DNA of 64,000 nucleotides from Brachionus manjavacas (taxonomy: Eukaryota; Rotifera; Eurotatoria; Ploima; Brachionidae): NCBI GenBank assembly GCA_019054805.1, contig JAHQIY010000005.1, positions 417,501-481,500 on the forward strand. The letters run 5' to 3'. Below are positions 34,829-45,700 of this stretch, piece by piece. Within the stretch, counting starts at the first letter, position 1, and the number at the start of each line of letters is the position of its first letter. Position numbers and translations under genes: made by a program. The notes below the pieces were generated by a model, which was not told where the DNA came from, did no database searches, and was given only the letters and a program-made list of their open reading frames with translations.

Positions 34829-35268
34829 AAGTTCAATTCAACAACTTTTTTAAACCAAACAATTTTGGTTTTAACCAAATAGTGTCAGAATGGCTATGGC
34901 CTTTGATTAAGAACTTTTTTTTGAACAATAAATTTCGCAAATTTTATTAGAGATTTAAACAGAATTAGATAAAAAATTAAAAAAAAGGTACAAAAAAATA
35001 TTTTACTAAATTTTAAATGAAATTTTGTTCGCGTGAAAAAATAATTTTTCGGCAAAAATATGCAAGTGGTTCAAGACAAAATCTTAATTACAAATGTACA
35101 CAGTCTAGAAAATTATTCAAAATTAAAGCGATTTTAGCTTTTTTTTTTTAATTTTAGCATAGAACAAATCCACGAGAAAATTTTCAAAAGACTTTTTTCT
35201 TAATTCTGTGAACAAAAAGTCAAATAAATAAACTAATTCAAGAAGCTGCGATAATTATTTTAGTGTAA

Positions 35269-35976
35269 ATGACTGTAAAAATTTATGTCGGAAACATACC
35301 TTCAGTTGCTCGTAACGCCGAGCTCAAAGAATTGTTTGAAAAATTTGGCAAAGTAGCTGAATGCGACATTTTGAAAGATTATGGCTTTGTCCATATGGAA
35401 GACACAAGCGATGCCAAGGCAGCAATAGCGGGTCTAAACGACTCGCTGTGGAAGGGCTCGCGCATCCGCGTCGAAATATCGACCACACGGACCCAAAAGG
35501 GCGAACCGTCTATTCGACGAAGGTATCGCCCTCCGCCGACTTCTCGCTATTCAGATCGACGAACTCCTCCGCCATTCAGCCGCGATTATTCACCCCCATA
35601 TCGCGGTAGAGAACCGCGAGGACCATCATTCAGAGATTCAAGGTATCCAGAGCCCTTTCCAAGGAGCTATGAACGGCCTAGGCCGTATCCAGACAGTCGG
35701 GGCCGACCTTTATCACCACCACCAAGGGATTTCAGATTGCCCCCCTTTTACCGCGATGATCCATATTCCCGCCGTCCCTATCCCAGACCCCCTTCGCCGC
35801 CTCCCCCTCCGAGAGGCTACTTTAGAAGTAGATCTCGTTCGCCGCGAGAAAGTTCAAGGTATTTTTTTTCAGTTTTAGCCAAAAAAATTTTGATTAAAAT
35901 TTTTTAAATTATTTTTTTTAGACATGAAAAACGACGCTACAGATCGCGCTCATCATCTCCAAGGTCAGGTCATTGA
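35269..35976 (+). CDS. LARK/RBM4-like RNA-binding protein with RS tail (copy 2)
   Basis: Exons 35269-35858 and 35922-35976, with a 63-bp GT-AG intron, give 214 residues. The RRM (about 3-71) is almost identical to copy 1 at 21667: IYVGNI for RNP2 and DYGFVHMED for RNP1. The C-terminal half is Arg/Pro/Tyr/Ser-rich and ends in an RS tail (RRYRSRSSSPRSGH) encoded by the 55-nt last exon. Without splicing the frame would end in a hydrophobic LAKKILIKIF, which argues for the intron. Parts of the RRM are identical to copy 1 at the DNA level while other parts differ at most third positions. AATAAA lies near 35998. Probable nuclear splicing or mRNA-binding role by family. Confidence 0.9.
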
Positions 35977-36235
35977 GTTGTTAAATTTGTTTTTATAATA
36001 AATAGTAAAAATGATTATTTTTCTTGCCTTAGTTAATGAATGTGTAATAGTGAGTTTAAAAAAAAATTGTTAATTTTTAATTTTGAAATTCTTTTTTGGT
36101 CTCTGAATAAATTTTTGTGTTTATTTGATTAATTAATTGAGAATGTGAGAGAAGAGTGGGTTCTAAAAATTTTGTGAGTATCAAGTGGTGCTAAACTGGT
36201 TCGATTTTTTTTGTCTCCGACAGATTTGGTTTCTT

Positions 36236-36245
36236 TATAAAAATC
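36236..36245 (+). promoter_or_regulatory. TATA box of the secreted peptide gene at 36280
   Basis: TATAAAAATC lies 34 bp before the ATG. The same ten bases precede the His-rich peptide gene on the other strand at 27874. The very short leader that would result is A-rich. Confidence 0.5.
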
Positions 36246-36279
36246 AAATCTAAATCTTAAAAAAAAGAAAAAAGAAAAA

Positions 36280-36627
36280 ATGAACCAAAAATTTAACCTG
36301 GTGGTTTTAATTATTTATTTAATCTTTTTGACTGGTCTGAATTGCATGCCTCCAAAGCCTTCTATCAATTCTGATCCGATTCCAAGCGATTCCGAAAATA
36401 AACCATTAGATTTGGAAGTTCTGGTCGACAAAATAAAAGAAATGCAAAAACAATTAGAAAAATTTAAAGCATCTAAATCGGATGAATCAGATAACCAAAT
36501 GAATCAACATTTCAATGATTTGATCGCATCTGATAAAATTTTTGAAAAAATAAAAGATTTGGAAAAGAACAAGTTAGAGCCAAACAATCAAGATGACGCT
36601 TATCATTTAAAAATTAGCTTACAATGA
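36280..36627 (+). CDS. Small secreted acidic coiled-coil peptide
   Basis: 115 residues. Signal peptide in residues 1-21 (hydrophobic LVVLIIYLIFLTGLN). A Pro/Ser segment follows, then a Lys/Glu/Asp-rich helix (LVDKIKEMQKQLEKFK) likely to form a coiled coil, and a second helix (IFEKIKDLEKNKLE). No Cys. No family recognised. Single exon with a TATA box at 36236. Its 3' end faces the ANKS1-like gene, whose stop is at 36773, so the two transcripts converge with about 145 bp between coding ends. Confidence 0.65.
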   Translation: MNQKFNLVVLIIYLIFLTGLNCMPPKPSINSDPIPSDSENKPLDLEVLVDKIKEMQKQLEKFKASKSDESDNQMNQHFNDLIASDKIFEKIKDLEKNKLEPNNQDDAYHLKISLQ

Positions 36628-36720
36628 TTTTTTAATTAATTTTTTTGATTTATCCATTTAATTACTTGAACACTCACTGCCCCTTAGAAAAAAATAAAAA
36701 TCAAGACATTTGTCCCAGTA

Positions 36721-36729
36721 GACTTTATT
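36721..36729 (-). promoter_or_regulatory. Probable poly(A) signal of the SAM-SAM-PTB gene
   Basis: Minus-strand AATAAAGTC about 45 bp after the stop codon at 36773-36775. It lies within reach of the 3' UTR of the converging peptide gene. Confidence 0.4.
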
Positions 36730-36772
36730 AATTTTAAATTTAACAAAAAAATAGAAAAAAAATAAAATTGTT

Positions 36773-39700
36773 TCAATTGAAATTATTTTTACAAAAAAGT
36801 TCAAAAGCTACGTCAAAGGCTTGACCAATAGTCAGTATAACTTGAGTGGACAAGTCTTTGTCTTTACACGAAAATACATGACAATAATAATGAGAACTAG
36901 GATCTGTTTGAGTTGAAAAAGCAAAGTAGTTCAAATCATCTTGATCCTGACAAACATTGTTTATATGCTTGATGTCGTAGTTGAACAAAATTTCTTTTGT
37001 TTTTACATTTAAAAGTTTCACTCCATTGATTGACACAGATAACTCAATTTTAGGCAATGCATACGGTGTATTTTTTGATGTATTCTAAAAAAATAATTAA
37101 TATATAGTAATGAATTCTTTTATTAAAACCCAAATCAAAAATTCAAAAAAATTTAATTTTTTTTTAGTAAAAATTAAAATTTTACTTTATTCAAATAATC
37201 ATAAAAAGTAGAAAAAAAACGTAGCATTCACTCTATGAATATTTTTATTAATATTTTTACGAACATCTCCATAAAAAAAGCTTTTAAGTAAAATGAAATT
37301 ATGTGAGAGAGTCTAAACTGAAATTTTAATTATGAAACAATTAATAATCCAATTTAGATTTAAGCCAAAAATTAAATAGATTAATGGGTTTAAATTTAGA
37401 GTAAAGAAATTTAAATGAATAAAGTCATAATTAATATGAGCTTATTAGAATTTCTGATAGATATCATGATTTTTTAAACTAATTTTAAAATTTTTAGTTA
37501 TTGATATCCCTAAAAAAATTGTTTCATTCATCATATCTACATAAATTTAAAGATAAAATATGTTTAAAAAGGCTCAAGATATTAAATTTGTTATTTAAAG
37601 AACAATAGAAATAAAATTGAAGAAATGTAAACGATAAAAACATTTGGATATTTTTACTCAAGATTGATAGATAGCTTTGTGATAAAAAGATAAATATTAT
37701 GTACATTCAAGTCTTCGATATTCAACAAAACCAGCACCATTTTTACAAATTTTTTGAAGAAATTGAAAAATTTAAATTTTTGCCAAATCATGAGATATAT
37801 AATATTTAATATATAATATTTAATATATTTTTAAATATATAATATATAATTTATAAATATCAATGAATATATAATAAACATGTTCAATTTCTTAAATCAA
37901 GCGTCATTCAAGATAATCCTGCGGCCTCGAAAAGAGGCAATAAAAGGCGAGTCAGGTCGCAAAGTTTCACTTCACGTGAAATCAACGAGTTTCACTAGTC
38001 GATCAGTGTAAGAATGCACTTCTTCACTAACATGATATCCACATTGATGAATCTGCTACCAGAAAGTATAGTAAACGCTAGTAGTCTCAATATTTTCAAA
38101 GCAAAATTGGATTTTTGGCTTCTTCTCTTCTTTACATTGTTTTTATTCATTAGCTTTGCTCAACATTATTTATCATTTTTTATTAGTTATTTTTAGTTTT
38201 TATGTATCAACATTGTCTAATTTTATTTATTCTTATTTTATTGTCTTTAATATCATGGTATTTTATAGGTATATTTCTATCCCATGTGAACGGTTATTAA
38301 GGGCAGACGAGAAAACAAATTGAGAGGTTAGGTTTAAATGTTATGATGCTCAGCTTCAGAGGCTCATAACATAACAGGTACTCTGGCTGCTACAGTTGGG
38401 CGTTTTTTTATGGGACTCTGGCCCACGTTCCAGCTTGTGGGTTTCCACGCAGCAAATTTACTACTATTTCTAGTAAATAAAGGCCCATAATTTTCATCGC
38501 CACTAATTTTAATAAAAATAAATCCCTAAATTAAATTTTATACTAATCTTTTAAAAAGATCCAAGCATTCTGCTTACTGAAACCCTAAACCAAGGCTCTG
38601 TCCCGGGTCCCGACTGGCTACACCCGCTTCTAATTTAGACGAGTTTTTATTAAAAATAGCGGTATTAAAACATCATTTTCCATAAGTAAAAATATCTTTG
38701 ATTAAGAAAAAAATTTAAATTGGCAGGTTAGTTAGCTCTAATTCGCGTCAAATACTAAATAGAAACCTAAATTGGTAAAAAAATTTGCCATTTACCATTT
38801 GATTTTTAGGTTTTTGATTTTTCTTTATTAAATTTAATCTAGCAATGACAACATGATCACAATGAAGATCATGAAAATCAAATCACCATGGGATGAAGTT
38901 ACCGCTCCGACTATACGAAACTGTTTTAACAAATATGGTTTCAGTAATGACACTGTAAGTCCTAATAGTGATTGTGAAGTGAGTGAGACAAAACCTAATT
39001 ATATAGCCAAATATATAGAATCTAAAAAATTGGATCTAAATCAATTTGCTTATGTAAAATGTGACGAAAATGTATCTATAAATGAACAACTAACAGATGA
39101 CGAAATAATTGATTTGGTTACAAAAAAGTCGAACAATGAAATCCAAATGGTCGAAGTTGAAGTGCCAGAGACTGAAATTGAAGAAGATCACAAAAAGATC
39201 ATTTCTCGCCAGGAATTCATGAATATGATTAAACAACAACGAGATTTTTTGCTTGCTGATGATAATCAAAATCGAGATTTATTGAATAAACTCCAGGAAA
39301 TCGAGACCTCAATAATGAAAAATGTCGAAGTGAAACAACAAAAAATTTCAAATTATTTTGTTAAAAATTAATTTTTTTTTCTTATTTTTTTCAATATTTT
39401 TCATATTTTTTTTTCAATAAAATTTATGGAACCGAAATTTCACACCCCATCTTTTTACATAGAATTTTCGTTATAACTTACCTCTCTATAACGAACATGT
39501 TTTTTTTGGAACGGAGGACTTCGTTATAACGAGGTTCGACTGTATATAAGAATAAAAAAGATATACAAATCATTTAGATTCATTAACGACTACTTATTTT
39601 AGATCACCAAATTTCCCAAGAGATCAAAAGTTAAAAATATAAGTTTTTTTTATTATCAGCGTTTTATGTTATCAGAGATGATAACAAAAATTAACCTTTG

Positions 39701-42700
39701 ATAGCATTTTCAAATTTTTATGTAAATTTTTTTTTACTTTTGATCTTTTTGTTAGAATAGTTATGGAAATTTAAAAGAATTTTTTTAGAGGAATCTTTTT
39801 TAGATTGAATTCGTTAATTATGATTCAACAAAATTAAAAAAATTGAAAAGATTTTATTTTATTATTAGATTGTAACTTAATGATTATTTTGTACGATGGA
39901 TTGTGGAGAAAATTTTTAATCCTGATGAGCACAAAATTTATTAAGGTTTCGTTTAAAAAGATTCAAATAAACTTTCTTGAAAAATACTTTTTTCATTTGT
40001 TATTTGATAAAAAAATTGTCAAACTGGTAACATCTTTTTAGTTGTATACTCTTTTTGATAACTTAAAACGCTAATAAAAATTTCGTTATCAGGATGTTAA
40101 CATAATTGGTATGGTACCAAATTATAACATATTATGTTATCACCTGATAACACTTTCGACTAGACCCGATTATTCTTACACAATTAAAGTATTTTGTTAT
40201 TAATGAAAGAATTTTACTAGAAAAATATCAATTTAGCTATGATGGTAGTATGAGGCACCATTAAAAATAATCATTATACAACAAATAATAGAAAAAAGTT
40301 AATTTAAAATGTGATAAAATTCTAAATTCACTGCTTATCCAGGAGCAATTTGGATTTATTAAACACCGGCGAACATCAGATAATCTTTTCTTTTTAATTC
40401 AAAAAAATTTTGGAATCATTTAATAGAAAAAAAGAATTTGTGGCCTTTTTTTATCTCATTTTATTAGCTTCAAGTTTATTTTTTATTTTGATTTTGATTT
40501 TTTTTTTAAATTTATTCTGAAGGAGCCTTAGCTCGGTACAGAAAACAAATAAATAAATAAATGAGTGTCTTTTTTACCTTTAGGCGATCAATGGTAGATT
40601 TTACTGGATCTTCATTTACTTTGGCTTTTGTAATTGCAGAAGAGCCCAGATACTTGAGAAAAATTATAGATCAAAATATAAAATATATTTTATAATAAAT
40701 ATATATATTAAATATATATAAAAAAAATATATTTTTTTCCTTGCTTGAATTCATTTTCAGAAAATAATATCAAAAAACTACAAGCAATTCAGAATTCAGC
40801 AGTAAGATGTATCCTTAAATTAAAATATGATACTCCCTCCAACATCGTGCATCATGAAGCTTTTAATAAACTTAAATTACTAACAGTCTCAAATCGGCTT
40901 TTTGAGTTGAGTAAGAGATATGTTGTGACAGGACTGAGTCATTCTATTCCATTAGTTGTAAGACTGGTGGAGGAATACAAAGAAGGTTTCGAATCGAGAT
41001 ATATTGAATACCCAACTCCATTGTGTAATTGCTACCTTACTATTTCCTCCATTTTTCCTGAAACCTGAACAATGTAAACATTTACCACATGTAACAATCT
41101 ATGTCTTCTAAACTTTCATTTTTTTAGCTTATTTACTTTATTTTGATTTTTTTATCTCATTTTATTAGCTTCAAGTTTATTTTTTATTTTGATTTTGATT
41201 TTTTTTTTAAATTTATTCTGAAGGAGCCTTAGCTCGGTACAGAAAACAAATAAATAAATAAATGAGTGTCTTTTTTACCTTTAGGCGATCAATGGTAGAT
41301 TTTACTGGATCTTCATTTACTTTGGCTTTTGTAATTGCAGAAGAGCCCAGATACTTGAGAAAAATTAAAAAAACTAAATTAAAAAAAAATACATTTTCAA
41401 GAAAAATGTTACATTAACTACAAAATTGAAGCTTCCTTTGATCAAATTTTGCGGATCATTTTTCCAGATTGTTTTGGGACATTTATTTTCGTTCGATTTA
41501 ATTTGAACTTTGTTTTTGGCATTCGACAAACTTCTTTTTTTCTGCGTTTCTCCTCGATTTTGTTTTAGTACACTTGGTTTTGAATTTAATTCCATGGATG
41601 AATTGCTGTAGATTTTATCAAACTTGCTGGATTGTTTTTTTTTGGACTCAGATTCAGACGATGTACAATGTCGACTGGAACATGACAGAGGAGGTGATGA
41701 TGCCTCGGAAGACTTGGACGAACTTGACGACGACGAATAGATCAAATCTTCTGTCTTGTAGCTGTAAATTGGTTGTATCGGCTTGCACTCAGATTTGAAC
41801 AAGTCATCCTCATCTATGCAATCAATGTCGATCTCTTCTTGTGCCGGGCACTCGATCCTTGTCATCTGAACTCGATTGTCTTCATTTTGCAGCATTAATT
41901 TTATAGAATTTATTATTCTCTTTCGGTGTCCAAGAAGAGGCACTTGAATTATCTTTTTTTGTTTAATAAAAAAAAATTATTTAATTTCTATACCAACTTA
42001 GTTTTCAAAATGGATGCACTCTTTCCTAGCCGCAAATTGAGCCAAAGTTGTGAACTATTCGAATACAAAAAAAACAACTCTCATCTGTCACCTAATGAAG
42101 ACTTACTCAAGCTTTACATGAATGATCTGAACAAAATTTACAATCAATCGTTTAGCGGAAATGCGATTACTGAAATTTTGCAGAATTCTGGTCAGAGCAG
42201 TCACTTGCAGCCCAATAGGTTCAAGTTGTGCAAAGAGAAAGCGTTTGATTATCTTCAAAAATCAGAACAGATCAATTCTTATCTGGAATCAATGGCCTTT
42301 GGAGCCGACTCTAGGTACATATCGGATCAAGAGATAAAAAAGATGGTCGACAACCAGCATTTTAAGGCTCATAGCGATTTCAGCAATTTGGTCAATTTGT
42401 ACAAAAAATTCGAAGTGGACTTTTCTGAATTTGAATCGGAAAAATTGGACAACTTTGTTGGCCAGGGATTTGTTGAGCTCAAAGATCTAATATGTCAAAT
42501 AGTTGATTTTCTGGCAAATTCACAGAGTCAAAGTGGGGAAGATTTTTGTTTTAAAAATTTGATGATCTACGGACCGCCAGGATCTGGCATTCGGTCAGTC
42601 ATGGATTCAATTTTAAGAATAAAGCTCAATAATATTCAGAATCAAAAAGAAAATTGCGAGTCCTATGTGAAAATTTTAAAAGTAAATTTTGCCACACTAA

Positions 42701-45700
42701 GAGAACAAATGGTCAGAACAAAGGGCTCAGATAATTTATTTTTCATTGAAAATTTAATTAGTTCTATTAATTTATATAAAATCAAGCATCGAGTAAATGT
42801 TCTTTTAATTTTGGAAAATGTCGAACTTTTGTTCGAACAAGAAATGATGAAGACTTTCAGAGTGCGTTTTTTGGGAGATATGCTTTATGAATTGGGAATT
42901 CAAGACAAAACGGCCGACAACATACAATCGAGCAGGCTATTTTTTGCCATTTTGTCTGAGCGTCCCTGGTCCTTGCCTTCTGCCTTAATTCAGCAATTTG
43001 GCAAAAAGATTTTCTGCGGTCTCACAAGTGAACAAGATGCTAAAGTAATATGTAAACAAGCGCTAAAGAATATGGACAAAAAACTTAAAAAAAATTGGTT
43101 ATTCGAAAATTTTGCGGACTTTAGCAAAAGAGAAAATCTAATTGAGCTAATAAGCAGTGCATCTGCACCTTTTGTTTTGACTGAAAAGTTACTGAGAGAG
43201 CTTTTTGCTCCTCTGGAGGCATTTTTGCTCGACATTTTAGAGGAAATGCTGAATGTGGTCATGGATAAAGAGCAAATAAATTCAGATGCGTTTAACTCTT
43301 ATCGAAAGCAAACAGAGAGGTCAGGTTGGTTCAGAGAAAAGATGAGTATGCGTTTTGTTCCGAAGTTAAGTCTGAGAAAAAAAAGCTTGGCAAATAGGAA
43401 AAAATCCTCACTTGTTCAATTGAGAAGAAATGAAAAATTTGAAAATTTGAAAAATGATATGTGGAATGCAAAATCAAATGCGATTAGGAAAAAAATAAGT
43501 GAATTTTGTCTAAATTATTTTGGAACAAATCAAATATCACATGATTTAGAAAAGTTATATCAAAATTTTCAAGCTAAATATAAAAATGTCTAACTTACTG
43601 TTGAGAGTTCAATTTCCCATAAACTTTTTACCATTTCCATGCTAATTACATTGTTTTTGGTAAAATTTTCTTTATACTCATTTAGATTTAGATAATTAAG
43701 CCATTCGCTTACGCCACTGAATTTTAACTTTTCGTTTGCTAAAAAAATTATTTTTAGATTTTTTTAGATTCAAAAAAAATTTAAAAAAAATGCTCCGTGA
43801 CGGGGAATTGAACCCCGGTCTCCCGCGTGACAGGCGGGGATACTCACCACTATACTATCACGGATTTAAAATTTATTTATGCTAACAGAATTTTATTCCT
43901 GATATTTCAGACTCTAGCAACAAAGACTTTTATTTTATTCTTTAATTTTATTTTGCTACTTAAAAAAATAAAGGAATAGTGCTAATTTTCAATTTTTCTA
44001 TAATAATTTTTTTTATTCCAGAGTTGAATTAAAGTCATGAAACTTCAACTCGTTTTTCAAGTTTTCAAGTCAAATTCATAAATTGACAATGAGATCAAAC
44101 TTTTAAAAAAACATTTTCTTTTTTTTACTTTTTGTACTTTATCACAATCTAAAGTTATCTAAACGGGGTCCGGGGCGGAGCCCTGGTTTAGGGATTCGGG
44201 TATGCTGGAGATAAGAAAAATATTAGTTAAATATAAAATTGATATTTAAAATTTTGATTATTTAAAACCTTTTTTTAAAATCATTAAGTAACAGGACCTA
44301 AAAAAATTAAATTATGTTAAAGTATAAAAAGTACAGAAGGGATTTTAAATTTTTAACATTCTCATTGTCTATACCTCTGTTTATAAGGTAAATAATACGT
44401 AAAACACTTTAAAAAATTATTTTCTTTTTATTGTTCTTATAAATTTATGAAATCAGCAATATAAATTTAAAGCAATTTTGTAAAATAATTAAAATTTTTT
44501 TTTTCCTTGATGTCAAAAAAATAAATTAATATAAATAAAATTGGTGTCCTTTCATTTTTGTAAAAGAAAATAAAGAACATAAATAAATGAGTAAATTTTT
44601 TTAAGTAGACCTAAATACATTCTACGAAATTTTAAATAAATTTGAGAAATCTTCTAGTTTAAAATTATTTATGAAATTTGAGTGATAAAGAATAATTTGA
44701 ATTACAAAATCAATATTTTTTTTTAAATAATTTTCGGTGAATATGAAAATTTAAAATTTCTTTCTAATGCCAATTTCAAGAGGTTTTTTTAAATTCTTTC
44801 AAATATTAAAAATCTGTCGTAAATATTAATATGCACAGAAAAATCTTAAAATTCAATTCCAAAAAAAATAACTCATAAATATTCAAAGGAAGAAAAATGG
44901 CAATTTGATATTTTTAACCGAGATTAATTGATAGCTTTTATCAATTAAAAGATTAATAAATGACAGAGGCGATAGTAAGTTGATTAACCTTGAAAATTAA
45001 AGTAAGAATCATTATTAAAATATTAAAATTAAAATTTTTTTTTTCAATTAAACAAACTAAATTCATTATTGTCATTATTTAAAATAATTAAATAATTTCT
45101 TTCTAATTTACAACTTAACTACAATAAAAAAGAATTTTTTTTTAAATTCGCGCTTATGAAAATTTTTTTTTCAAAAACAAAACCGAGACAATGCGCTAAA
45201 TTAAAGTCTTCACAAAACCGAATTGTCCACTTTTAAAACAAGCTTTACTTACCAATTCTTTTTATTTTTGAAGGAAGCTTTTTAATTTCATTTAATAGAG
45301 TAAATATATCATTATAATCTTCAATGCCAATTTGAATCAAATCTTGAAGAGTCAAAACATTATTCTAAAATTTAAAGAGTTAAAATTTTTATATTTTTTT
45401 TAATATTTAAAAAAAATTTAAATTACCAAAAATGCCAAATCATCGTAACCATTTGTTAAAAATTTGAATTCATACTTTGACATTTTAAGTTTTGTCAAGT
45501 ACTCGCTAAGTTCAAAGTACTTGAATTTTTTCATATTTAAATGAAACGAATTAACTTGGACTGACTCGTCATTTCTAGAACAACTGCCGATCAGTTTTTT
45601 TACATATTTAGATTTTGAATTAGATCTGTTTATCGAGTTGAACGATAAACTATTCATTTGACTATCAGAATTTTTTAAATTGTGCTCACTCATTGCTCGA

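Noticed and set aside
41926..42009. Upstream start of the nested AAA frame at a GTG
   Set aside because: It is not an ATG and it overlaps the opposite SAM exon; the ATG at 42010 is the natural start.
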